Positions 8,555 through 16,718 of a stretch of DNA of 34,773 nt are shown here, piece by piece (position 1 is the stretch's first letter; every line of letters begins with the position of its first letter). Location of the stretch: assembly GCA_944376265.1 (NCBI GenBank), contig CALWCD010000020.1:1-34773 (forward strand), given 5' to 3'. Source of the stretch: an uncultured Clostridia bacterium. Lineage in GTDB: Bacteria > Bacillota > Clostridia > Oscillospirales > Acutalibacteraceae. The notes below the pieces were generated by a model that worked only from the letters and a program-made list of their open reading frames with translations, did not search any database and had not been told where the DNA came from. Made by a program: the position numbers and the translations under genes.

Positions 8555-10042
8555 ATGAGCAAGGAACTGACCATTTGGGTGGTCATTGGAGTATACGCCC
8601 TGTTTATGCTGGGCATTGGCATCTGGTACTCCCGCAAGGGCACGGACATGTCCGGCTTTACCGTGGGCAGCCGCAGCGCCGGGGCGTGGATCTCCGCCCT
8701 CTCCTACGGCACCGCCTATTTCTCCGCCGTGATGTTCATCGGCTACTCCGGCGGCTCCGGCTGGAGCTACGGCCTGTGGAGCGTGCTGGTGGGCCTGGGC
8801 AACGCAGTGTTCGGCACCCTGCTGGCCTGGCTGGTGCTGGCAAACCGCACCCGGGACCTGACCCGCCGCCACGACATCAAATCCATGCCCCAGCTCTTTG
8901 AAAAGCGGTTCCAGAGCCCGGGGATGCGGCTGTTCTCCTCCATTGTCATCTTCCTGTTCCTCATCCCCTACTCCGCTTCCGTGTACAAGGGCCTCACCAG
9001 CGTGTGCTCCGTAATTTTGGACATTGACGAGCAGGCCTGCATGGTGATTATCGCCATTGCCTCCGCCCTGGTGCTGGTGCTGGGAGGCTACATGGCCACC
9101 CTGAAGGCGGACTTCGTCCAGGGCTTTGTGATGATGGTGGGCGTAGCCGCTTTGATCATCCTGGTGGTGCGCTCTTCCCAGGTGGGCGGCCTGACCACAG
9201 GCCTTTCCCGGATGATGGACTACATGAAAGCCCATGAGATGGCCCCCCTGTCCACCTCTTCGGCGGTGGCGCTGATCTCCACCATCCTGATGACCAGCTT
9301 CGGCACCTGGGGCCTGCCCCAGATGGTCCACAAATACTACGGCATCCGGGACAAGCGGGAGGTGCGCCGGGGAGTGATCATCTCCACCTTCTTCTCCCTG
9401 CTGGTAGCGGGGGGCGGCTACTTCATCGGCTCCTTCTCCCACCTGTTCTTCGGGGAGACCATGCCCGAGGGGGGCACCGACTTCCTGGTGCCCATCATGC
9501 TCAACACCGCCGGCCTGCCCAACCTGCTGATCGGCATCATCCTGGTGCTGCTGATCTCCGCCTCGGTGTCCACCCTTTCCAGCATCACCCTCACCGCCTG
9601 CTCCACCATGTCCATGGACCTGATCAAGGCCAGCTGGCTCAAGGGGCTGGGGGAAAAGACCCTGGCCACCATCACCCGGCTGCTGTGCCTGGCCTTTGTG
9701 GTCTTGAGCTACCTGATCGCCAACTACCCCACCCCCATTCTGGAGATGATGTCCTACTCCTGGGGCATTTTGTCCGGTTCCTTCCTGGCCCCCTACCTGC
9801 TGACCCTCTACTGGAAGGGCGTCAACCGGGCGGGCGCCTGGGCGGGCATGCTGGGCGGCTTCCTCACCGCCTTCCTGCCTGCGGCGGTCTCCGGGTTCAC
9901 CACTCCCAACGGCCCCCTGTACGCCTGCCTTGCCATGGTGGTCTCCTTTGTGCTGTGCCTGGCAGTGAGCCCCCTGGCCCGGAAGCTGGGCTGGAAAGCG
10001 GGCCTTTCCAACAACGCCTTCTACGAGAAGAAGGAAGCCTGA
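8555..10042 (+). CDS. Sodium:solute symporter (SSS family)
   Basis: 495 aa, almost entirely hydrophobic helices, in line with the ~13 TM segments of the SSS family (PutP/PanF-like). The N-terminus has WYSRKGTDMSGFTVGSRS and then SYGTAYFSAVMFIGYSG, typical of the first two helices and the loop carrying the sodium site. It couples sodium influx to uptake of a small solute across the cytoplasmic membrane; the substrate cannot be read from the sequence. The ATG at 8555 is preferred over a GTG at 8546, which would leave only 2 nt to the AGAGG site. It is monocistronic, with its own promoter and terminator. Confidence 0.9.
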   Translation: MSKELTIWVVIGVYALFMLGIGIWYSRKGTDMSGFTVGSRSAGAWISALSYGTAYFSAVMFIGYSGGSGWSYGLWSVLVGLGNAVFGTLLAWLVLANRTRDLTRRHDIKSMPQLFEKRFQSPGMRLFSSIVIFLFLIPYSASVYKGLTSVCSVILDIDEQACMVIIAIASALVLVLGGYMATLKADFVQGFVMMVGVAALIILVVRSSQVGGLTTGLSRMMDYMKAHEMAPLSTSSAVALISTILMTSFGTWGLPQMVHKYYGIRDKREVRRGVIISTFFSLLVAGGGYFIGSFSHLFFGETMPEGGTDFLVPIMLNTAGLPNLLIGIILVLLISASVSTLSSITLTACSTMSMDLIKASWLKGLGEKTLATITRLLCLAFVVLSYLIANYPTPILEMMSYSWGILSGSFLAPYLLTLYWKGVNRAGAWAGMLGGFLTAFLPAAVSGFTTPNGPLYACLAMVVSFVLCLAVSPLARKLGWKAGLSNNAFYEKKEA

Positions 10043-10068
10043 GGCAAAACCGCCTCACACTCCCACAG

Positions 10069-10104
10069 AAAAAGGGCTGTTGCGCGCTGCAACAGCCCTT
10101 TTTT
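10069..10104. terminator. Bidirectional terminator between the symporter and lipid kinase genes
   Basis: GGGCTGTTGC (10074-10083) pairs with GCAACAGCCC (10089-10098). Five A precede the stem and six T follow it, so it can stop both convergent transcripts. The stop codon of the minus-strand gene begins at its last T. Confidence 0.9.
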
Positions 10105-10985
10105 CAATACACTAGGTATATTCTCTGGGGCACCGCGGCGATCTCCACCTGCTCCTCCCCGGGGGCGTATTCCCCGTCCAGGGACCAGGGGAAAGGCTCC
10201 CGGCAGTGGAACACCGCCCGGCTCACCGAGCGGGTGGTCACCATCTCCCCCTGAAGCTTCCCCGCGCTGATCATCTGGAAGATCTGCCCCATCTCCAGGG
10301 GATTTTTGGGGCTGCGCACCAGGGTGAGCTCCAGCTGGCCGTCGTCCAGGCAGACCTGCTCCGGGTCCAGCTTCACCACGCCTCCCAGGGAGATGGAATT
10401 GCTCACCGCCCCGAAGAAGTACTCCCCTTCCAGCTCCTCCCCGTCCGCTTCAATTCTGGCGGCACAGGGCCGGACAAAGGGCAGCTCCTTGGCGCTTTCA
10501 AAAATGTAGGCCAGGTGCCCGAAGGCCGCCTTCATGCCCTGGTCCGCCTTGTAGGAGGCCTGGGTGAAAGCCCCGAAGGAGGCCACGTACAAAAAGGCCC
10601 TGTCCTGGAACCTGCCCAAATCCAGCGGGTGGGGAACCCCTTTCAGGATCTGCTCCGCGGCCCGGGCAGGCTCCTTGGCAATGCCCAGGGAACTGGCGAA
10701 ATCGTTGGTGGTGCCCATGGGGATAAAGCCCAAGGGCAGCCGAACGCCCCTGCGCGTCAGGGCGTTCACCGCTTGGCTTAAGGTGCCGTCGCCGCCGCAG
10801 CACACCAGCAGGTCCGGCCTCTCCTGGGCGGCTTTTTCCAGAAAGCTCTCCGCCTCTTCCAGGGTCTCCGTGTAGGCGGTCTTTACCCGGGCGCCGCCCA
10901 GGGCAAACACCCGCCGGATGCGCTCCCCGTTTTCCCGGGCCCGCTGACGCCCTGCCCGGGCGTTGATCATCGTCCAAATTTCCAT
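10104..10985 (-). CDS. YegS/BmrU/diacylglycerol-kinase-family lipid kinase
   Basis: 293 aa with the DAGK catalytic signature: nucleotide-binding GGDGTLS (64-70) and GTTNDFASSLGI (91-102). The C-terminal half is the beta-rich domain of the YegS/DgkB family, with SISLGGVVKLDP and DDGQLELTLV. The family phosphorylates diacylglycerol or related lipids at the membrane using ATP; the exact lipid is not determined. The gene starts 4 bp after the stop of the cytidylate-kinase-like gene, behind an AGGAG site, so it is the last gene of the marR-ABC exporter operon. Confidence 0.9.
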   Translation of the reverse strand: MEIWTMINARAGRQRARENGERIRRVFALGGARVKTAYTETLEEAESFLEKAAQERPDLLVCCGGDGTLSQAVNALTRRGVRLPLGFIPMGTTNDFASSLGIAKEPARAAEQILKGVPHPLDLGRFQDRAFLYVASFGAFTQASYKADQGMKAAFGHLAYIFESAKELPFVRPCAARIEADGEELEGEYFFGAVSNSISLGGVVKLDPEQVCLDDGQLELTLVRSPKNPLEMGQIFQMISAGKLQGEMVTTRSVSRAVFHCREPFPWSLDGEYAPGEEQVEIAAVPQRIYLVY

Positions 10986-10989
10986 ATGC

Positions 10990-11601
10990 TCACTCCTGAG
11001 GCTGGGCGGCGGTCACCAACAGTTTGGCGCAGAGGTCCACACCCAGCAGGCCGCTGTCCAGCACCATGTGATAGCCTTCCCGCTCCCGCCAGGCTTTACC
11101 CGTGTTGGCGTGATAAAAGTGGGAGCGCCGGTGGTCAAACTGGTGGAGCACTGCCGGCGCCTCCTGTTCCGGAATGCCGTATTCCTCTGCCGCCCGGCGG
11201 AGACGCTCCCGGCGGTGGGCGTGGATGAATACCCGGAGCACGTCCCTGCGCTCCCGCAGCACCCAGCCGGCACACCGCCCCACAATGATACAGGGCCCCT
11301 GCTGGGCCAGTTCCCGGATGATCTGGGCCTCCAGCAGGTTCAGCTGGTCCGTCTGGGAGAGCTGGGGCAGCTGCCCCCTGGCGGTTTTGGCCATGGCGGC
11401 CAGGGAGTACAGCAGGGAGTTGGTAGCCGTCTCCTCCAAATGCTCAATGTAGTCCGGGGTGGTTCCCCCCTCCCGGGCGGCCAGCTCCAAAATCTCCCGG
11501 CCGTATACGGGAATCCCCAGGGCCTCTCCGGTAAGTTTCCCCACCAGGGAGCCGCCGCTGGCGTACTCCCGCTCTATGGTAATAATATGATACCCTTTCA
11601 C
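10990..11601 (-). CDS. Cytidylate kinase-like family protein
   Basis: 203 aa. The N-terminus (HIITIEREYASGGSLVGKLTGEALGIPVYGREIL) matches the cytidylate-kinase-like family, in which the P-loop is altered to SGGxxxGK. A nucleotide-kinase-like LID region follows after GPCIIVGRCAGWVL. These proteins are common next to transporters and regulators in Clostridia, and their substrate is not established; it should not be equated with Cmk. The start is a GTG (11599-11601) with AAGGGG 7-8 nt upstream. It lies 15 bp after the second ABC gene and 4 bp before the lipid kinase gene, suggesting one transcript. Confidence 0.8.
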   Translation of the reverse strand: MKGYHIITIEREYASGGSLVGKLTGEALGIPVYGREILELAAREGGTTPDYIEHLEETATNSLLYSLAAMAKTARGQLPQLSQTDQLNLLEAQIIRELAQQGPCIIVGRCAGWVLRERRDVLRVFIHAHRRERLRRAAEEYGIPEQEAPAVLHQFDHRRSHFYHANTGKAWREREGYHMVLDSGLLGVDLCAKLLVTAAQPQE

Positions 11602-11616
11602 GTTTCTTCCCCTTTC

Positions 11617-13485
11617 TCAGCTGGCCTGGGCATCCGCGGTTTCAAACTGGCTGTTGTACAGCCCGGCGTAGAAGCCGCCCTTTGCCATCAGTTCCTCGTG
11701 GGTGCCCTGCTCCACAATGTCCCCGTCCTTCATGCACAGGATCAGGTCCGCGCCCCGGATGGTGGACAGCCGGTGGGCGATGATAAAGCTGGTGCGCCCC
11801 TCCATCAGGTTGTCCATGGCCTTCTGGATGAGCACTTCCGTGCGGGTGTCCACCGAGCTGGTGGCCTCGTCCAGAATCATCACCTTGGAGTCCGCCAGAA
11901 TGGCCCGGGCAATGGTCAAAAGCTGCTTCTGGCCCTGGGACACGTTGGAGGATTCCTCGTTGAGCTCCATCTGGTAGCCTCCGGGCAGGGTGTGGATAAA
12001 GTGGTCCGCCTGGGCCATCTTGGCCGCCTCCACCACTTCCTCGTCGGTGGCGGTGAGCTTGCCGTAGCGGATATTCTCCAAAATGGTGCCGCTGTACAGC
12101 CAGGCGTCCTGGAGCACCATGCCGAACTGGCTTCTCAGGTCCTGCCGGGAGAAATCGGTGATGGGGTGGCCGTCGATGGTGATCTGGCCCCCCTTCAGGT
12201 CGTGGAAGCGCATCAGCAGCTTCACCATGGTGGTCTTGCCCGCGCCGGTGGGGCCTACAATGGCCACCTTCTGGCCCGCCTTCACTTTGGCGGAGAAGTC
12301 GTGGATCACCAGGCTGTCGCTGCCCTCGTAGCCGAACTGCACGTGGTCGAACACAATCTCCCCCTGGATGTCCAGGTCCTTGGTGGAGACCTTGGGGGCC
12401 TCCGCAGGCTCTTCCTCCTCGTCCAGGAACTGGAAGATCCGCTCGGCGGCGGCCACGGTCATTTGCAGCTGGTTGGAGATGTTGGCCATCTGGGTGATGG
12501 GCTGGGTAAAGCTGCGCACGTACTGGATGAAGGCCTGGATGCCGCCGATGGTCATAGCGCCGCCGGCAGCCATGGCGGCCCCCACCATGCAGATGACCAC
12601 ATAGCCCAGGTTGCCCACAAAGTTCATCACAGGCATCATCAGGCCGGAGAGGAACTGGGATTTCCACCCGGCGCTGTACAGTTTTTCGTTTTCCCGGTCG
12701 AAGTCCTCCACGGTCTCCTTCTCCCGGCCGAACGCCTTCACAATCAGGTGGCCGCCGTACATTTCCTCCACCTGGCCGTTGACGGAGCCCAGGTAGTTCT
12801 GCTGGGCCTTGAAGTGCTTTTGGGAGAACTTGACAATCACCATGACAAAGGCCAGGGACACGGGGATGATGCACAGGGCCACCAGGGTCAGCTGCCAGCT
12901 GATGGACAGCATCATGATCAGCACGCCCACCAAAGTGCACACGGAGGTGATCATCTGGGTGATGCTCTGGTTCAGGGAGTTTGTCAGGGTGTCCACGTCG
13001 TTGGTGATCCGGGAGAGCACGTCCCCCTGGCTCACCCGGTGGAAATAGGACAGGGGCAGCCGGTTGATCTTCTTCTCAATGGCGTCCCGCAGGCCGTAGG
13101 AAACGTCCGCGGTGACTCCCGCCATGATGAACCCCTGGGCGTAGGAAAAGGCGGCGCTGAGCAGGTAGATGCCGCCCAAAATCAGCAGCACCGTGCCGAT
13201 GTAGCCGAAGTCCACGCCTCCCTCGGCCCCGGTGACAATGCGCATCAGCCCGGCGGCCAGCTCATCGGTGGCCTTGGCCAGCACCTTGGGACCCACAATG
13301 GAAAACACGGTGGAACAGGCCGCGAACACCATGACGAAGATCATGGGCAGCCAGAAGGGCCGCAGGTAGGAGAGCAGCTTTTGGGAGCTGCCCTTGAAGT
13401 TTTTCGCTTTCTCCCCCATCATCATGGGGCCGCGGCCGGGGCCATGGCCCATGCCTCCCCGGGGGCCGTGTCTGGGTTCACTCAT
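11617..13485 (-). CDS. ABC exporter, fused TM and ATPase domains, catalytic half
   Basis: 622 aa. A Gly/Met/Pro/Arg-rich cytoplasmic N-terminus (1-27) precedes a six-helix exporter domain (about 45-340) and an ATPase domain with Walker A GPTGAGKTT (411-419). The signature motif is NVSQGQKQ, altered from LSGGQ. Walker B is VMILDEATS with the catalytic glutamate E540, and the switch is IAHRLSTI. An intact Walker B glutamate with a degenerate signature is the pattern of the catalytic half of an asymmetric heterodimer (TmrAB/BmrCD type). Its ATG overlaps the stop of the partner gene by 4 bp. It probably exports lipids, drugs or peptides; the substrate is unknown. Confidence 0.93.
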   Translation of the reverse strand: MSEPRHGPRGGMGHGPGRGPMMMGEKAKNFKGSSQKLLSYLRPFWLPMIFVMVFAACSTVFSIVGPKVLAKATDELAAGLMRIVTGAEGGVDFGYIGTVLLILGGIYLLSAAFSYAQGFIMAGVTADVSYGLRDAIEKKINRLPLSYFHRVSQGDVLSRITNDVDTLTNSLNQSITQMITSVCTLVGVLIMMLSISWQLTLVALCIIPVSLAFVMVIVKFSQKHFKAQQNYLGSVNGQVEEMYGGHLIVKAFGREKETVEDFDRENEKLYSAGWKSQFLSGLMMPVMNFVGNLGYVVICMVGAAMAAGGAMTIGGIQAFIQYVRSFTQPITQMANISNQLQMTVAAAERIFQFLDEEEEPAEAPKVSTKDLDIQGEIVFDHVQFGYEGSDSLVIHDFSAKVKAGQKVAIVGPTGAGKTTMVKLLMRFHDLKGGQITIDGHPITDFSRQDLRSQFGMVLQDAWLYSGTILENIRYGKLTATDEEVVEAAKMAQADHFIHTLPGGYQMELNEESSNVSQGQKQLLTIARAILADSKVMILDEATSSVDTRTEVLIQKAMDNLMEGRTSFIIAHRLSTIRGADLILCMKDGDIVEQGTHEELMAKGGFYAGLYNSQFETADAQAS

Positions 13486-15974
13486 TCCAATTCCTCCTTT
13501 TGCAGCTGGCTCTCCGCGATTTCCCGGTATTCGGGGCAGTTTGCCAGAAGTTCTCTATGGGTGCCCTTGCCCACCATCCGGCCCTGGTCCAGCACGATGA
13601 TCTGCTGGGCGTGGAGAATGGTGCTCACCCGCTGGGCCACAATCAGCACCGTGGCGCCGGAAGTGTCTTTGGCCAGGGCTTTCCGCAGGGCGGCGTCGGT
13701 TTTGAAGTCCAAAGCGGAGAAGCTGTCGTCGAAGATGTAGATGGGCGCTTTCCGGGTGAGGGCCCGGGCAATGGACAGCCGCTGCCGCTGGCCCCCGGAC
13801 ACGTTGGTGCCCCCCTGGGCAATGGGGGACTCCACCCCCTCCTCCATGGCGTTTACAAAGTCGGAGGCCTGGGCGGTGGAGAGGGCCGCCTGAAGCTCCT
13901 CCTCACTGGCGTCCTCCCTGCCGTAGCGCAGGTTGGAGGCCACGGTGCCGGAAAAGAGCATCCCCTTCTGGGGCACGTAGCCGATCATCTCCCGCAGGTC
14001 CTTCTGGGAAAGGTCCCGCACGTCCACCCCGTCAATGGTGATGCGCCCGCCGGTCACGTCGTAAAACCGGGGGATCAGGTTCACCAGGGTGGACTTGCCG
14101 GAGCCGGTGGCCCCGATAAAAGCGGTGGTCTCCCCCGGCTTGGCGGTGAAGGAAATGTGCTCCAGCACATCGCTGTCCGCGTTGTGGTACCGGAAGGACA
14201 CGTCCTGGAACTCCACCAGGCCCCGGGGCTCCTCAAGGGTCTTGGGCTGGTCCGGGTCCTGAACGGACAGGGGAGCGTCCAGCACCTCCTGAATGCGCAC
14301 CGCGGACACGCTGGCCCGGGGCACCAGGATGAAGATCATGGCAATCATCAGGAAGGCCATGATAATCTGCATGGCGTACTGGATAAAGGCCATCATGTCG
14401 CCGATCTGCAGGGTGCTTTCGGCAATGGCGTGGCCCCCTACCCACACGATCATAATGGACAGCAGGTTCATCACCAGCATCATGCCGGGCATCAGGCCGC
14501 TCATCACCCGCTGGACAAACCGGTTGGTCTCCATCAGGTCCCGGTTGGCCCTGTCGAACCGGCCCTCCTCGTAGCCCTCGTTGCCAAAGGCCCGGACCAC
14601 CATCATGCCGGAAAGGTTCTCCCGGCTCACCAGGTTCAGCCGGTCAATCAGCTTCTGCAGCGCCTTGAACTTAGGCAGGGCCACCCCCAAAGCCACCGCG
14701 ATAAAGCCGATGAGCACCACCACCGCCAGGGCGATGAGCCAGCTCATGGAGGCGCTCTTGCCCAGGGCGAAAATGATGCCCCCAATGCCCATGATGGGGG
14801 CGTAGCAGATCATCCGCACCCCCATGGTGATGAGCATCTGCACCTGCTGCACGTCGTTGGTGGTGCGGGTGATGAGGGAGGCGGTGGAGAACTTGTCGAA
14901 CTCCCCGCTGCTAAAACTCTCCACCTTGGAAAACAGGTCGTGGCGCAGCCGCTTGCCCACGGTGGCCGCCATGCGGGCGGAGAAGAAGCCCACCAGCACC
15001 GTGGCCGCCACCCCCAGCAGGGCCACTCCCAGCATCTGCAGCCCCTTCTTCCAGATGTATCCCGTCTGGATGGCGTGGGTGTCCATTCCCAGCTCCTCGT
15101 AGAACAGCCTGGTCAGGGTCACCCCCACCTGGCTGCCCATCATGGAGTCGCTGGCCGCCGCCTGGGTCCGGACGCTTTCCAAGCTCTCCTGGGGCACCAG
15201 GTCCAGCAGGGGCAGCAGCTTGTACAGCTTGTCCATGCTCACGTTGTCCAGTCCCTGGGAGAAGTCCATGGACCCGCCGCTCTCCTGAGCGTCCTCGCCG
15301 GCTTCCCCGGAAACCGCGTCCCCGGCAGGGGACAGGTCCTGCTGTCCCGTGTAACCATCCTCACCGCCGCCGTAGGCAGGTTCCTGCCCCTGGGAAAACG
15401 CTTCGTCCTCCTGGGCGGGGGGCTGGACCAGCAGGTCCCCGTCGGTCTGGGGCACTTCCCCATCCGGGACCGCAGCCGTTCCGCCGGCCATCTCCTGGCC
15501 GGCATACTGGCTCTGTGCCAGGCTTTGGGCCGCCTGGGCCAGCTCGCCGCTCTCCCCTGCCTGCTGCAAATACAGCAGCATGGCGTAGCCGGCCCGGCCG
15601 TAGGCGCCGGTCAAGGCCTCCAGCTCCTCTTCCGAAAGGTCCTCCCGCTGAACGCAGACAGCTTGGTCCCGCACCAGAGGGTATTCCTCCGCCAGGCGCT
15701 GGGCCTCGCTGCTGCCCGGCTCGATGGTGTAATAGCCGTCCTCCAGCAGGGCGCTGTCCTCCGCCGAAGCGAAGCGGGACAGCAGCTCCAGCCCCTCCTG
15801 ACGCAGTGCCTGGGGGGCGCCTTCTTCCACACCGCTCTGCTGAATGCCCACGTTCACCATGTCGCTCATCAGGTTGGGCAGGCTCAGGTCGCACATGGCC
15901 TGGCCGAACAGCAGCGCCAGGCACAACACCAAAATGCCCGCAAAGGGCTTGCAATACCGCGCGATCAGCTTCAC
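13482..15974 (-). CDS. ABC exporter, fused TM and ATPase domains, degenerate-site half with large extracytoplasmic insert
   Basis: 830 aa, about 200-250 longer than a usual half-transporter. TM1 is at about 12-30 and TM2 only at about 308-332. The intervening ~250 residues are hydrophilic and acidic, rich in Gln/Glu/Gly/Asp (especially 140-245), and should face outside. The ATPase domain has Walker A GATGSGKST (621-629), a canonical signature NVSGGQRQ, and Walker B IYIFDDSFS in which the catalytic glutamate is aspartate. Combined with the partner's altered signature, this makes one degenerate and one active ATP site. It overlaps marR by 4 bp upstream and the partner by 4 bp downstream. Confidence 0.93.
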   Translation of the reverse strand: MKLIARYCKPFAGILVLCLALLFGQAMCDLSLPNLMSDMVNVGIQQSGVEEGAPQALRQEGLELLSRFASAEDSALLEDGYYTIEPGSSEAQRLAEEYPLVRDQAVCVQREDLSEEELEALTGAYGRAGYAMLLYLQQAGESGELAQAAQSLAQSQYAGQEMAGGTAAVPDGEVPQTDGDLLVQPPAQEDEAFSQGQEPAYGGGEDGYTGQQDLSPAGDAVSGEAGEDAQESGGSMDFSQGLDNVSMDKLYKLLPLLDLVPQESLESVRTQAAASDSMMGSQVGVTLTRLFYEELGMDTHAIQTGYIWKKGLQMLGVALLGVAATVLVGFFSARMAATVGKRLRHDLFSKVESFSSGEFDKFSTASLITRTTNDVQQVQMLITMGVRMICYAPIMGIGGIIFALGKSASMSWLIALAVVVLIGFIAVALGVALPKFKALQKLIDRLNLVSRENLSGMMVVRAFGNEGYEEGRFDRANRDLMETNRFVQRVMSGLMPGMMLVMNLLSIMIVWVGGHAIAESTLQIGDMMAFIQYAMQIIMAFLMIAMIFILVPRASVSAVRIQEVLDAPLSVQDPDQPKTLEEPRGLVEFQDVSFRYHNADSDVLEHISFTAKPGETTAFIGATGSGKSTLVNLIPRFYDVTGGRITIDGVDVRDLSQKDLREMIGYVPQKGMLFSGTVASNLRYGREDASEEELQAALSTAQASDFVNAMEEGVESPIAQGGTNVSGGQRQRLSIARALTRKAPIYIFDDSFSALDFKTDAALRKALAKDTSGATVLIVAQRVSTILHAQQIIVLDQGRMVGKGTHRELLANCPEYREIAESQLQKEELE

Positions 15975-16453
15975 AGCCGTTCCTCCTTTTCCTCTTCCGA
16001 AAGCTCTTTCATTCCGCTGAGGTTTTCCGTCATCTTATCCACCATGGAGAAAAAGGCGTCGGCCTCCTCCTGGGTGATGCCCTTGCACAGCTGGGCAAAA
16101 AACTCCTGACGGGCCTGCACCAGCTTTCCCACAATGGCCTGGGCGGGAGGCAGCAGCTCCAGCCGCACCACCCTGCGGTCCCGCTTGTCCTGGCGGGTGG
16201 CCACATAGCCCCGCTTCACCAGCTGGTCCACCGCCTTGCTCACCAGGGAACGGGGCATGCCCCGCACACGGCTGATGTCCCGGGCGGTATCAAAGCGGCC
16301 CCGCTGCAAAAACAGCAGCACCTCTATCTCGTTCTGGGTGAGGCCCTCTTCCCGCACGGCCTCCCGAAGGGCTGTGCGCACGCTGCGCCGCACCCGCATC
16401 ATCACCACGGTGAGGTTTTCTTCCATACCCATTGGTTTCTGCCTTTGTTCCAC
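15971..16453 (-). CDS. MarR-family transcriptional regulator
   Basis: 160 aa. The winged helix has NEIEVLLFLQRG, then the recognition helix GMPRSLVSKAVDQLVKRGYV and the wing RQDKRDRRVVRLELL, flanked by dimerisation helices. The start is a GTG at 16453 with AAAGGAG about 9 nt upstream; the internal ATGs at residues 8 and 10 lack a site. It is the first gene of the operon with the two ABC exporter genes. As usual for this arrangement it probably represses the operon and is released by a substrate of the exporter (inference). Confidence 0.93.
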   Translation of the reverse strand: MEQRQKPMGMEENLTVVMMRVRRSVRTALREAVREEGLTQNEIEVLLFLQRGRFDTARDISRVRGMPRSLVSKAVDQLVKRGYVATRQDKRDRRVVRLELLPPAQAIVGKLVQARQEFFAQLCKGITQEEADAFFSMVDKMTENLSGMKELSEEEKEERL

Positions 16454-16492
16454 CGGAATAAACTCCTTTCGCTACGAATTGTTTCTTTTTGA

Positions 16493-16537
16493 ACTTTTCG
16501 CAAAGTGAATTATATCACCCGTCTCCCAGGGTGTCAA
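16493..16537 (-). promoter_or_regulatory. Consensus promoter of the marR-ABC operon with a possible MarR site
   Basis: On the minus strand: TTGACA (16537-16532), 17 bp, then TATAAT (16514-16509), a perfect sigma-A consensus. Just downstream, over the expected start site, is the near-palindrome CTTTTCGCAAAG (16493-16504 on the plus strand). A promoter this strong needs repression, which fits MarR autoregulation. Confidence 0.8.
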
Positions 16538-16634
16538 CCACGCCCCCCAGTTTTTAAAAAACGTTTACATCTTCCAAAGGCAGCCAGCCGGCGGCCGCCT
16601 GCCGCACTCTTTAAACGAAGGGATTTTGTCCCCT

Positions 16635-16688
16635 GAAAGAACTTTCGCAAGGGAAGGCCTTGCCTTTTGGCCCCAAACACCGTATGAT
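16635..16688 (+). promoter_or_regulatory. Promoter and possible operator of the ROK kinase
   Basis: TTGCCT (16660-16665), a 17-bp spacer and TATGAT (16683-16688). Upstream lies the inverted repeat GAAAG-AA-CTTTC (16635-16646), and GGGATTTTGTCCC ends near 16633; either could be a regulator site. Confidence 0.5.
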
Positions 16689-16718
16689 GAAAAGAAGAAG
16701 AAAGGAGTGGGCGACCAC

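Noticed and set aside
10963..16109. Plus-strand frames of 925 and 869 codons
   Set aside because: Antisense shadows of the ABC exporter genes; low-complexity His/Gly/Val composition and no motifs.
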